Source: Bacteroidaceae bacterium (GTDB lineage Bacteria > Bacteroidota > Bacteroidia > Bacteroidales > Bacteroidaceae). Taken from it: 64,000 nucleotides of DNA. Below, in pieces: positions 9,516 through 18,377 of the stretch. Every line of letters starts with the position of its first letter. Position 1 is the first letter of the stretch. Below the pieces are notes generated by a model. That model was not told the origin of the DNA. It saw only the letters and a list, made by a program, of their open reading frames with translations, and ran no database searches. The stretch is taken from assembly GCA_024398715.1 (NCBI GenBank), contig JAKSIP010000002.1, forward strand, positions 1-64,000, in the 5' to 3' direction. Made by a program: the position numbers and the translations under genes.

Positions 9516-12326
9516 ATGGAAGAAGGCAATATAATAATCAAGGGAGCTAAGGTAAATAACCTGAAAGGTGTGAATCTGGAAATACCGCGCGGCAAATTTG
9601 TTGTGGTTACCGGGCTCAGCGGCAGTGGAAAATCTTCTTTGGCATTCAATACGCTGTATGCCGAGGGACAACGCCGCTATGTGGAGTCTTTGAGCGCGTA
9701 TGCCCGTCAGTTTATGGGCAAAATGAAAAAACCTGACTGCGATTCCATTGAAGGTTTGCCTCCTACCATTGCCATAGAGCAGAAAGTTACCAACAGGAAT
9801 CCCCGTTCTACAGTCGGAACAATGACGGAGATATGGGATTATCTGCGAATGCTGTATGCACGCATAGGCAAGACCTATTCTCCTGTAAGCGGTCAGCTGG
9901 TAAAGTGCAATACACCACAGGATCTGGTTGACAATATGCTTCTCCATACCGCGGAACAGCGCTTTCTGCTTCTGTCTCCTATAACTGCAGACAAAACCCA
10001 GCTTGTGCCTGAACTGCAGAAATATCTTAAGGAGGGCTATGCGCGTATAGAGATAGACGGGCAGGTGAAACGGATTCAGGATCTGATAGGCGGGCCAGGC
10101 GCATCGGACAATATCATTGGCAGTCTTTCCGGAACCGCTTATCTTGTGATAGACCGTCTTTGTGTGCAGGATTCTGCGGAGAATGTTGCCAGGTTGCTGC
10201 AATCTGCACAGACCGCTTTTTACGAGGGAAACGGGACTTGTCTTATCCGTTACTCTGATCCGGATGAGCTGGTTGCATTCACCAACAGTTTTTCTGCAGA
10301 TGGAATTGACTTTGCCCAACCTACGGAATATACTTTCAGTCTCAATTCTCCCATAGGTGCCTGTCCGGTGTGTGAAGGCTTTGGTAAAACTATGGGAATT
10401 GATCCTGACCTGGTTATCCCGAATCAGGAATTGAGCGTTTTTGACGGAGCGGTGCAGTGTTGGCGCGGCGATGTCATGAGCGGTTGGAAAAACGCTTTTG
10501 TTGAACAGTCCAAAACTGTTGATTTTCCAATATTCAAACCGTATTTCCAACTTACAGACAAGGAAAAAGATTATTTGTGGCATGGAGACGGTACGGAAAA
10601 TTGCGTTTCCATTGATTCAACTTTCAAATCGATAGAGAAAAACGCGTACAAGGTTCAGTTTAGAGCCATGCTGTCAAGGTATAAGGGAAAAACTACATGT
10701 CATGCATGCGGCGGAAAAAGACTTAAACCCGAAGCCGAATATGTCAAAGTTGGCGGAAAATCCATTACTGAACTGGCAGATATGCCTTTGAACAAACTTT
10801 CAGTGTTCTTCAAGCAGCTTGATGGGACACTTGAACCGCATGAGAAGATTATTGCCGCCAGAATGTTGCTTGAAATAAACCGCAGACTGGATCTTATGCT
10901 TGTGGTAGGTCTTGAATATCTGACCTTGAACCGTGCCGGAACAACGTTGTCCGGCGGCGAAGGCCAGCGTATCAATATTGTGAAATCCATAGGCAGCAGT
11001 CTGGTGGGCTCTCTTTATGTTCTTGATGAACCGAGCATAGGTCTGCACAGCCGTGATACCCAACGTCTGATACAGGTTATCAGATCTTTGCAACAGGCCG
11101 GAAATACTGTGCTTGTTGTTGAACATGACGGAGAAATAATACGTGCCGCAGACTGGATGGTAGAGATTGGACCGGCGGCAGGACGCGGTGGCGGTCAGGT
11201 TATCTATTCGGGTCCAGTGAATGCCATTCCTGCAGATCTGGACAGCTATACCGCACAGTATCTGCGTGGTGAGGATGCACTGGACAACAGCGGCTTTGCA
11301 ACCAGAAGCTGGAGCAATAGGATTGTAGTCAGGGGAGCCAGACAGAATAATCTTAAAAACATTGATGTGACTTTTCCGCTGAATGTACTGTCTGTAGTAA
11401 CCGGCGTGAGCGGCAGCGGAAAGACAACGCTTGTCCGCAGTATATTGTATAATGCTCTGTTGCAGCACTTCGGTATGGGCGGTTCTGAACAGCCGGGTAT
11501 GTTTTCCAAACTTGAGGGCGATTTGCAGATGATTCATGGTGTTGAGTTCGTGAATCAGGATTCAATTGGACATAACAGCCGTTCTAACCCTGTAACATAT
11601 GTCCGTGCATACGATGAGATAAGACACTTGTTCGCCGCGCAACCTATGGCAGCCCAGATGGGATTCAAACAGGGCCATTTTTCTTTCAACAGTGACGGTG
11701 GCCGATGTGACGAGTGCAAGGGAGAGGGTGTGATATCGGTGCCCATGCAGTTTATGAGTGATATGCAGCTTGAATGCCCGTCCTGTCATGGGAAACGTTT
11801 CAAAAAAGATGTCCTGGATGTCTGTTACAGAGGCTGTAATGTTTGGGATATTCTTGAAATGACCGTAAACCAGGCAATTGAATTTTTCGGACAGGAACAG
11901 ACTACTGCAACCAGACGCATTCTCAAGAAACTGATGCCTTTGCAGCAGGTTGGCCTGGGCTACATCAAACTGGGACAGAGCAGCAGTACATTGTCCGGCG
12001 GTGAAAACCAGCGTGTTAAACTTGCGTATTATCTGAGTCTGGAACAGACATCGCCTACAATGTTCATTTTTGACGAACCTACAACCGGGTTGCACTATCA
12101 CGATATTGAAAGTCTGATGGCTGCCTTCAATGCCATGATAAACCGCGGGCATACCATTGTGCTGATCGAGCATAATCTTGAGGTGATAAGAAAGGCAGAC
12201 TACATTGTTGATTTGGGTCCCGAGGGCGGAGAATCAGGTGGTAATGTTGTAGTATGCGGCACTCCGCAGCAGGTTATGGCCTGTCCGGCCTCCTACACAG
12301 GCCAAGCACTGCAGTCGCAGCAATAA
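9516..12326 (+). CDS. uvrA: UvrABC excinuclease subunit A
   Basis: A 936-residue ABC-type ATPase that recognises DNA damage in nucleotide excision repair. Two Walker A motifs (GLSGSGKSS near residue 32, GVSGSGKTT near 631) and two signature motifs (LSGGEGQR near 478, LSGGENQR near 827) are seen. Zinc-module cysteines occur as CPVC (about 282), CHAC (about 395), and CDEC and CPSC (about 731 and 754). The first CxxC usually preceding the CPVC pair is absent. I chose ATG 9516 because MEEGNIIIKGAKVNNLK aligns with UvrA N-termini; ATG 9498, in an ATGA overlap with the chromate transporter stop, is the alternative. Its 3' end overlaps the convergent second chromate transporter by 53 bp. Confidence 0.95.
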   Translation: MEEGNIIIKGAKVNNLKGVNLEIPRGKFVVVTGLSGSGKSSLAFNTLYAEGQRRYVESLSAYARQFMGKMKKPDCDSIEGLPPTIAIEQKVTNRNPRSTVGTMTEIWDYLRMLYARIGKTYSPVSGQLVKCNTPQDLVDNMLLHTAEQRFLLLSPITADKTQLVPELQKYLKEGYARIEIDGQVKRIQDLIGGPGASDNIIGSLSGTAYLVIDRLCVQDSAENVARLLQSAQTAFYEGNGTCLIRYSDPDELVAFTNSFSADGIDFAQPTEYTFSLNSPIGACPVCEGFGKTMGIDPDLVIPNQELSVFDGAVQCWRGDVMSGWKNAFVEQSKTVDFPIFKPYFQLTDKEKDYLWHGDGTENCVSIDSTFKSIEKNAYKVQFRAMLSRYKGKTTCHACGGKRLKPEAEYVKVGGKSITELADMPLNKLSVFFKQLDGTLEPHEKIIAARMLLEINRRLDLMLVVGLEYLTLNRAGTTLSGGEGQRINIVKSIGSSLVGSLYVLDEPSIGLHSRDTQRLIQVIRSLQQAGNTVLVVEHDGEIIRAADWMVEIGPAAGRGGGQVIYSGPVNAIPADLDSYTAQYLRGEDALDNSGFATRSWSNRIVVRGARQNNLKNIDVTFPLNVLSVVTGVSGSGKTTLVRSILYNALLQHFGMGGSEQPGMFSKLEGDLQMIHGVEFVNQDSIGHNSRSNPVTYVRAYDEIRHLFAAQPMAAQMGFKQGHFSFNSDGGRCDECKGEGVISVPMQFMSDMQLECPSCHGKRFKKDVLDVCYRGCNVWDILEMTVNQAIEFFGQEQTTATRRILKKLMPLQQVGLGYIKLGQSSSTLSGGENQRVKLAYYLSLEQTSPTMFIFDEPTTGLHYHDIESLMAAFNAMINRGHTIVLIEHNLEVIRKADYIVDLGPEGGESGGNVVVCGTPQQVMACPASYTGQALQSQQ

Positions 12327-12801
12327 GCCATGTGGGACTGATCCCGGCTACAACTATCAGTATGGCCGAAATTGCGGGAAGTATGAATGTGGCGGGTTCC
12401 AATTCCGATTTGCGCAGAATGTTGATTGTAGGCATCAGCAGAAGTGCTATTACTGCAGGGCGTATCCCTTTGAAAACGGCCTCGATATGCGGGTTGTCCT
12501 TAACCGGCTCAAAATAAATGGCTATCAGCAGAATGGTAACTATGCTTGGAATTGCAGTGGCAAGAGTGCATATCAGTGCTCCAGGAATTTTTTTGAGCCT
12601 GTATCCTATGAAAATTGAGAAGTTGATAGCGAACACTCCGGGAGCGGATTGGGCTACTGCCATAAGATCCAGAAAGTCGTCCTGTGAAATCCAATGGTTT
12701 CTCTGGACTACTTCTCTCTCAATCATGGGTATCATTACATAGCCTCCGCCAATAGTGAAGAACCCTATCTTAAGGAATGTCAAAAACAATCTCAGCAGCA
12801 T
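12274..12801 (-). CDS. Chromate transporter, single CHR domain (second half)
   Basis: A 175-residue membrane protein with FLKIGFFTIGGGYVMIPM and AVAQSAPGVFAINFSIFIGY, the counterparts of the motifs in the gene at 8905. It follows menG on the minus strand: its ATG at 12801 lies inside the last 10 bases of that gene. A TTG further up is possible but less likely. The C-terminal 17 or so codons are antisense to the end of uvrA. It is probably the second subunit of a half-size CHR pair, although such pairs are normally adjacent in tandem rather than split across strands. Confidence 0.88.
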   Translation of the reverse strand: MLLRLFLTFLKIGFFTIGGGYVMIPMIEREVVQRNHWISQDDFLDLMAVAQSAPGVFAINFSIFIGYRLKKIPGALICTLATAIPSIVTILLIAIYFEPVKDNPHIEAVFKGIRPAVIALLLMPTINILRKSELEPATFILPAISAILIVVAGISPTWLIAATAVLGLCRRPDRP

Positions 12802-13520
12802 TTGTACCCCCAATACAGATTGACAAGATTGAAATTCAAAGACTTGAAACCCACACGCTCAAAGCCGGCCTGTGACATCATGCTGCAGAACTCTTCTCCG
12901 CACGGAAATTCATAAATGGTGGCTGGCAGGTATGAATAGGCACCGCGGTTACCTGAAATGATTCTGCCCAAAAACGGGATTCCTTTTGCGTAATACCACT
13001 TTACAATACCGGCAATGAGTCCGTTCCGGGGACGGGCAAATTCAAGAATGAGTGCCGGATATCCCGGCTTGAGAATGCGCAGCATCTCCCGCAGACCCTC
13101 CATGGGATCCTGAAAATTGCGGATTCCGAAAGCACATGTTACTCCGAATACGGATTCAGTATCCAACGATGTGTTCTGGCAGTTTTCCTGTTGGATGGTT
13201 ATGGTGTCTGACAAATGTTTCTTTCCAACTTTTTTCTTGCATACGGCAAGCATTCCTTCAGAAAAATCAAGAGCCAGAATATGACAGGCCTTTACTGACC
13301 GTGCAAGCTGTATGGCAAAATCTCCGGTGCCGGTTGCAAAATCGGCCAGTGTACAGATGCTGGCGGTTGCAGGTCTGTCCTTCAGCGAACGTTTCAGAAT
13401 ACGCGTTGCACGCCGCCGCCAGACACGGTCCCGGCCAAAACTCAGTATGTGGTTGAGCCTGTCATATGTAGGCGCAATTGAGTTGAACATTGTACTTACG
13501 TTTTTTCTGTCTATGCTCAT
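12792..13520 (-). CDS. menG: Demethylmenaquinone/ubiquinone C-methyltransferase
   Basis: A 242-residue class I SAM-dependent methyltransferase of the UbiE/MenG family, the last step of menaquinone synthesis. Diagnostic features are MFNSIAPTYDRLNHILSFG at the N-terminus, the SAM loop DFATGTGDFAIQLA, and GIRNFQDPMEGLREMLRILKPG in the middle. Bacteroidales make menaquinone only, so the MenG (demethylmenaquinone) role is inferred. It heads a two-gene minus-strand operon with the chromate transporter and has a canonical -7 box at 13543-13550. Confidence 0.93.
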   Translation of the reverse strand: MSIDRKNVSTMFNSIAPTYDRLNHILSFGRDRVWRRRATRILKRSLKDRPATASICTLADFATGTGDFAIQLARSVKACHILALDFSEGMLAVCKKKVGKKHLSDTITIQQENCQNTSLDTESVFGVTCAFGIRNFQDPMEGLREMLRILKPGYPALILEFARPRNGLIAGIVKWYYAKGIPFLGRIISGNRGAYSYLPATIYEFPCGEEFCSMMSQAGFERVGFKSLNFNLVNLYWGYKCC

Positions 13521-13542
13521 ATCTGTGTGTTGTTTGGAATTG

Positions 13543-13571
13543 CAAAGTTACTCTTTTTGTACGTTTTTCAA
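13543..13571 (-). promoter_or_regulatory. Promoter of menG
   Basis: On the minus strand TAACTTTG (13543-13550) fits TAnnTTTG exactly and is preceded 18 bp upstream by TTG (13569-13571). It lies 23 nt upstream of the menG ATG and is divergent from the polysaccharide operon promoter about 160 bp away. Confidence 0.65.
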
Positions 13572-13625
13572 CCGTGTTCGGAAAGAAATGTGTAACAAGC
13601 TCAGAATCAGATAGATACAAAGTGC

Positions 13626-13636
13626 GGGGGGGGGGG
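13626..13636. repeat. Homopolymeric G tract (11 G)
   Basis: Eleven consecutive G residues in an otherwise AT-rich intergenic region, 45 bp upstream of the -33 box of the polysaccharide operon promoter. It is the only run of this kind noticed in the window. Confidence 0.9.
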
Positions 13637-13680
13637 ACTATTCACCTTGTCATTTTTTTGCCTGTTTGCTTTGAAAAAAT

Positions 13681-13711
13681 TTTGCCAATTCATGTTGTTG
13701 TATTAACTTTG
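13681..13711 (+). promoter_or_regulatory. Promoter of the polysaccharide operon
   Basis: TTTG (13681-13684), 19 bp, then TAACTTTG (13704-13711) is a perfect match to the Bacteroidetes sigma-ABfr consensus. The ATG of the first gene is 26 nt downstream, so the leader is short, about 20 nt. Confidence 0.8.
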
Positions 13712-13737
13712 CAATTCGTAAGAAACGTGACTTGAGT

Positions 13738-15711
13738 ATGAAAGGACTGATAAGGAATTTGTCATCTGATAGATATTTCAACGTGTATTTAGTGTTGCTA
13801 ATGGACCTTTTTGTAGGTTTTTTAGGCTCTGTTCTGGTCTTTTTTGTTACTAATGAAATTGCACTGCTGTTCAATTATCAGATACCTCACGATTGCTTGC
13901 ACATTATGAAAGTCTGGAGTTTCTCGGGTGTGATAGGCTTGGGACTGGGCTTCTTTATATTCAAGACATACCGTTCGTCAATCCGTTTTTCTACGTTACG
14001 TGATCAGTTGAAACTTTCTCTGGCTGTATTCATAAAACTTGTTGTTTCAGTTTCAATATCATGTATTTTTGGAAATCCTGAAGTTTTGGGAAACAAATGT
14101 TTTGGAGTTTTTGCTGCATGGATTGTTCTTGACTTTACCTGTACAGTTACGTTGCTTGTGTTGGAACGTGTAATCCTTATTGCCGTTTACGATATAATCA
14201 ATCATAATGTCCTTTTTGCAGAGAAGCGATATGCAGATAATCGCAAGCGGATATTGGTTTACGGCATCAATGCACGTGCCGTTTCTGTTGCAGATTACAT
14301 GAAAAGTTCGAAAACCTACAATGTAGTTGGGTATATTGCAAAGACAACTCATGCAAAAGGAAAGACTTTGCATGACAAGGTTGTGTATCCTTACAGCAGT
14401 GCTGAAGATGTAAATAACCTGAAAGAAAGATATAATCTGCAGGCCATACTTTTCCCAGGAACAATAAGCGGAGATTCAGACCGCAAGGAACTGGTTGATT
14501 ATCTTTCTGAAAACCATTTGGCAGCATTGATTGCAAACGATATTGAAGATGCTGCAGGCAATTCAACGAATATCCATGTTCGAGAAATCAATATTGAAGA
14601 TTTGCTTGAACGTCCCGAGATAAACATTTCATATAAGGAAATAAAGGACAGATTCGCAAACAAGGTGGTTATGGTTACCGGTGCTGCCGGTTCCATAGGG
14701 TCGGAAATCTGCAGACAGCTTGCCTCTGTAGGAGTGAAACGTCTGATTCTGTTTGACAATGCAGAGACTCCGATGCATAATCTGCGTCTGGAACTTGAAG
14801 ATAAGTTCCCGTCTTTGGATTTTGTTCCTATTATTGGCGATGTGCGTCTTGTTGAACGTCTTGATTTTGTTTTCAGAAAATTCCGTCCGCAGGTGGTTTT
14901 CCATGCAGCAGCGTACAAGCATGTGCCGCTTATGGAAGAGAATCCGTGCGAGGCTGTACTTGTCAACGTTGTTGGCTCCCGTAATGTTGCTGACAAGTGT
15001 GTTGAGTACGGTGTTGAAAAAATGGTGATGATTTCTACAGACAAGGCTGTGAATCCTACCAATATAATGGGTTGTACCAAGCGACTGGCCGAAATTTATG
15101 TTCAGTCTTTGGGTTGTTCAATAGAAAACGGAACTATAAACGGAAAGACAAATTTTGTTACAACACGTTTTGGAAATGTTCTTGGAAGCAACGGAAGCGT
15201 AATCCCGCGTTTCAAGGAACAGATTGCAAAGGGCGGCCCTATTACGGTTACACATCCTGAAATAAACAGATTCTTCATGACTATTCCAGAGGCATGCCGT
15301 CTGGTTTTGGAAGCAATCATTCTTCCTACAAACAATAAGATATGTGTGTTTGATATGGGAAAACCGGTAATGATTAAACATCTTGCCGAACGTATGATTG
15401 AACTTTCCGGTTTTAGGCCGAACATAGACATTAAGATAGAATACTCAGGATTGAGACCGGGTGAAAAACTTTATGAAGAAGTTCTTGCAAACGATGAGAA
15501 TACAGATCCTACCGTTCATGAACGCATAAAGATTGCGCGAGTGCGGCAATATGATTTCGAACCGATGAAAGCTGCCGTTGGGAATCTTGAAACAATGTCC
15601 CGTGCGGTAGAAATTCCAGAAATGGTACAGTATATGAAAGAACTGGTACCGGAATTCATATCGGAGAACAGCGTTTTCTGCAAATATGATCAGAAAAAGC
15701 GCCAGGCGTAA
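13738..15711 (+). CDS. FlaA1/WbpM-like nucleotide-sugar 4,6-dehydratase, membrane-bound
   Basis: A 657-residue protein with about four N-terminal membrane helices (residues 1-140), a first Rossmann-like domain (VYGINARAVSVADYM, about 180-300) and a catalytic SDR domain starting VTGAAGSIGSEICRQL near residue 312. The usual YxxxK of SDR enzymes reads MxxxK here (MGCTK), as is known for WbpM-type UDP-HexNAc 4,6-dehydratases, which make the first 6-deoxy sugar of many surface glycans. The ATG at 13738 is preferred to an in-frame TTG two codons upstream. First gene of the polysaccharide operon. Confidence 0.9.
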   Translation: MKGLIRNLSSDRYFNVYLVLLMDLFVGFLGSVLVFFVTNEIALLFNYQIPHDCLHIMKVWSFSGVIGLGLGFFIFKTYRSSIRFSTLRDQLKLSLAVFIKLVVSVSISCIFGNPEVLGNKCFGVFAAWIVLDFTCTVTLLVLERVILIAVYDIINHNVLFAEKRYADNRKRILVYGINARAVSVADYMKSSKTYNVVGYIAKTTHAKGKTLHDKVVYPYSSAEDVNNLKERYNLQAILFPGTISGDSDRKELVDYLSENHLAALIANDIEDAAGNSTNIHVREINIEDLLERPEINISYKEIKDRFANKVVMVTGAAGSIGSEICRQLASVGVKRLILFDNAETPMHNLRLELEDKFPSLDFVPIIGDVRLVERLDFVFRKFRPQVVFHAAAYKHVPLMEENPCEAVLVNVVGSRNVADKCVEYGVEKMVMISTDKAVNPTNIMGCTKRLAEIYVQSLGCSIENGTINGKTNFVTTRFGNVLGSNGSVIPRFKEQIAKGGPITVTHPEINRFFMTIPEACRLVLEAIILPTNNKICVFDMGKPVMIKHLAERMIELSGFRPNIDIKIEYSGLRPGEKLYEEVLANDENTDPTVHERIKIARVRQYDFEPMKAAVGNLETMSRAVEIPEMVQYMKELVPEFISENSVFCKYDQKKRQA

Positions 15712-15763
15712 GCCCAGCGCTTTTGGTGTTTTATTATGGAATATAAAAAAAAATGAAATACAG

Positions 15764-18376
15764 ATGAAGAAAAACTTTTTATTTCTGTTGTCTGCGTTGT
15801 TTGTGACCGCTTTGTCTGCCCAGACTTCTGCAGAGATTGAAATGGCAAAGCAACTTGCCCGTCAGGCTGGTTATTCAGAGAGTGAAATCAATGCTATGGT
15901 GTCAAAACAGACTGGTGCAAGTTCCGGTTCAGCCGGAGCAACTGCAACCCAAAACACAACTGTAGTTACAAGGGTTTCCACGGTAGAAGAGGAACAGGCT
16001 GTTGTTGCAGCAAAAATTGAAGAGGACAAGAATGTTGCTGAAACAATAAACGATGCTGTCTTTGGACATGCCATTTTCCGTAATCCTGATCTGAATTTTA
16101 TCCCGAGCTATAATATGCCTACTCCTGCAAACTACCAGCTTGCAGCAGGCGATGAGATTGTGATAGATATCTGGGGAGGTACCTATACCAATTATATTTT
16201 CACAATATCCCCGGAGGGAAGTATAACAATTCCCAATATGGGACCGGTCTATCTGAGCGGCCAGACTATAGAAAGTGCCGAGACTCTGCTCAAGCAGCGT
16301 CTGGCTCAGATCTATTCCGGTATGGACGGAGATAAACCCAATACGTTCATGCGTGTTACACTGGGCAAAATCCGCAGTTTCTCCATTACTGTATCGGGCG
16401 ATGCACAGCGCCCCGGTACATATACGCTGCCTTCTCTGTCTACAATATATTCTGCCCTTCATCTGGCCGGAGGTCCCAACAATCTTGGTTCAATCCGCGA
16501 TATCAAGCTGTACCGTAACGGCAAACTGTTCAAGACTCTTGATATCTATGATTTTATTGTGGAGGGCAAACTCGATGACAATGTGCGTCTTGAAGACAAT
16601 GACCTTATCCGTATAGAACCGTATAAATCTCATGTGTCGGTATCAGGTCCGGTCCGCCGCCCCATGACTTATGAGTTGACAGACAAGGAAACTATCAGGG
16701 ACCTTGTTGCCTATGCAGGCGGTTTTGCCAAGTCTGCCCGTACTGACAAGGCACATATTGTCCGTACAAACGGAACAGGTACTGAAAGCTTTGATATTGA
16801 ATCTGACAAGTTTGCCCAATTCAAACTGAAAGACGGAGACAGGGTCTCATTCATAGAGGATATGTCAAGGCAACTGAACCTTGTTACAGTCAACGGTGAT
16901 GTATGGTTCCCGGGCCAATATGCACTGCAGAAAGGTATGACCAAACTTTCCGAACTGCTCAAAATTGCTGGAGGAACCAAAGAGACCACATTCCTTGAGC
17001 GCGGTTATCTGGTACGTCTTGATTCCGTCCGCAATCCGTTTGCCATGAGTTTTTCTCTTGAAAATGTTCTGAACGGAACAGAGGAACTTGAACTCCAGAA
17101 CGAGGATGTTGTGCAGATATTTTCCGTCGAAGAGATGCGTAACCAGTTTACCGTTACCACATCGGGTTCTTTGAACAATCCGCATACGTTTAATTACCGT
17201 CCCGGAATGACGCTTAAGGATGCCATTCTTATTTCGGGCAATTTCCATGACTTTGCCTATATGGAAAGGGGATACATAATACGTATGGATCAGGACCGCT
17301 ATCCTGTTGCATTGAGTTTTGTACCAAAGGAAATTGCTGACGGAACTTCTGATCTGGCTCTTGAACCGGAAGACAGAATCATTGTATCTTCAATTGAAGA
17401 GATGCGTACCCGGTTCTCCGTACGTACCGTAGGTGAATTGCGCAACCCGCATGATATTGAATATAGGGATGGACTTACATTGGAAGATGTCATATTGTTG
17501 TCCGGGGATTTCCTGTTGTCTGCCAACCAGACTCATATTGAGATTGCACGCCGTAATATAAAAGGTGCAGAACGCGCTACGAACAGCGATACCGTTGCAC
17601 ATGTTATCGATGTCAACTGGCTTGACGAGCCTGAAAAGCGTGAGATGAAACTGCAACCTTACGATATTGTTATAGTACGCAAATCTCCGAGTTTCAAACA
17701 GCAGAAACTTGTGTCGATAGAAGGAGAGGTTGTGTATGCCGGTTCTTATGTAATTGAAAGCAATGTTGTCCGTTTGAGCGACATCATAAACCGCGCTGGC
17801 GGTTTTACGCGCGATGCTTACGTAAAAGGCGCATATGTAATGCGAACTTTGAGTATTGATGAGTTGAATGTGATTGAAGAAGCTGCCAACCAGGGTGAAC
17901 GTCTGGACTCTACTCTCGTTACGGAATTGCAAAATGTAAGAACATACCGCATAGGTATAGATGTTGAAAAGGCAATAAAGAAACCTGGATCAATAGACGA
18001 TATGGTTCTGCGTGACGGTGATGTTATTCATGTTCCTTTGATGAATTCTGTTGTAACAGTCCGCGGTTTGGGTGTTCTTACAGAGAATACCGTGGTTTAC
18101 AGAGATGATTACAAGTGGAAAGACTATGTTAAGGAAGCCGGTGGCTTCAATATACGTGCCGCCAAACGTCTGGCTTATATTGCCAGACCGAACGGTACTA
18201 TGGCTACCCGCCGCAGCAAAGGTGGACTTAAGATTATTCCGGGCAGCGAGATTGTAGTGCCGCAGAAGGAACGTAAGGAGAAACGTCCTATGACATCGGC
18301 AGAAGTTATCAGTCTGAGTACAAGTACTGTTTCTCTTGGAACAATGATCATAACATTAATTGACAAACTGCAGTAA
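15764..18376 (+). CDS. Polysaccharide export protein, Wza-like, multiple SLBB domains
   Basis: An 870-residue envelope protein with a Sec signal peptide ending ALSAQ and no lipobox. The poly_export domain (YQLAAGDEIVIDIWGG, around residues 120-210) is followed by a series of about six SLBB-like beta-grasp repeats, each with a phrase such as VSGDAQRPGTYTLP, VNGDVWFPGQYAL or IEGEVVYAGSYVI. A C-terminal hydrophobic helix ends the protein. This is much longer than the 380-residue Wza lipoprotein but normal for Bacteroidetes. It is thought to form the outer-membrane or periplasm-spanning conduit with the Wzz-like protein encoded 1 bp downstream. Start chosen at 15764 by the signal peptide. Confidence 0.9.
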   Translation: MKKNFLFLLSALFVTALSAQTSAEIEMAKQLARQAGYSESEINAMVSKQTGASSGSAGATATQNTTVVTRVSTVEEEQAVVAAKIEEDKNVAETINDAVFGHAIFRNPDLNFIPSYNMPTPANYQLAAGDEIVIDIWGGTYTNYIFTISPEGSITIPNMGPVYLSGQTIESAETLLKQRLAQIYSGMDGDKPNTFMRVTLGKIRSFSITVSGDAQRPGTYTLPSLSTIYSALHLAGGPNNLGSIRDIKLYRNGKLFKTLDIYDFIVEGKLDDNVRLEDNDLIRIEPYKSHVSVSGPVRRPMTYELTDKETIRDLVAYAGGFAKSARTDKAHIVRTNGTGTESFDIESDKFAQFKLKDGDRVSFIEDMSRQLNLVTVNGDVWFPGQYALQKGMTKLSELLKIAGGTKETTFLERGYLVRLDSVRNPFAMSFSLENVLNGTEELELQNEDVVQIFSVEEMRNQFTVTTSGSLNNPHTFNYRPGMTLKDAILISGNFHDFAYMERGYIIRMDQDRYPVALSFVPKEIADGTSDLALEPEDRIIVSSIEEMRTRFSVRTVGELRNPHDIEYRDGLTLEDVILLSGDFLLSANQTHIEIARRNIKGAERATNSDTVAHVIDVNWLDEPEKREMKLQPYDIVIVRKSPSFKQQKLVSIEGEVVYAGSYVIESNVVRLSDIINRAGGFTRDAYVKGAYVMRTLSIDELNVIEEAANQGERLDSTLVTELQNVRTYRIGIDVEKAIKKPGSIDDMVLRDGDVIHVPLMNSVVTVRGLGVLTENTVVYRDDYKWKDYVKEAGGFNIRAAKRLAYIARPNGTMATRRSKGGLKIIPGSEIVVPQKERKEKRPMTSAEVISLSTSTVSLGTMIITLIDKLQ

Positions 18377-18377
18377 A

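Noticed and set aside
9480..10583. 367-codon minus-strand frame inside uvrA
   Set aside because: Shadow frame opposite the UvrA N-terminal ATPase region.
12274..12801. Second chromate transporter as a pseudogene or UvrA shadow
   Set aside because: Only its last 53 bp overlap uvrA; the CHR motifs are intact and it is coupled to menG.
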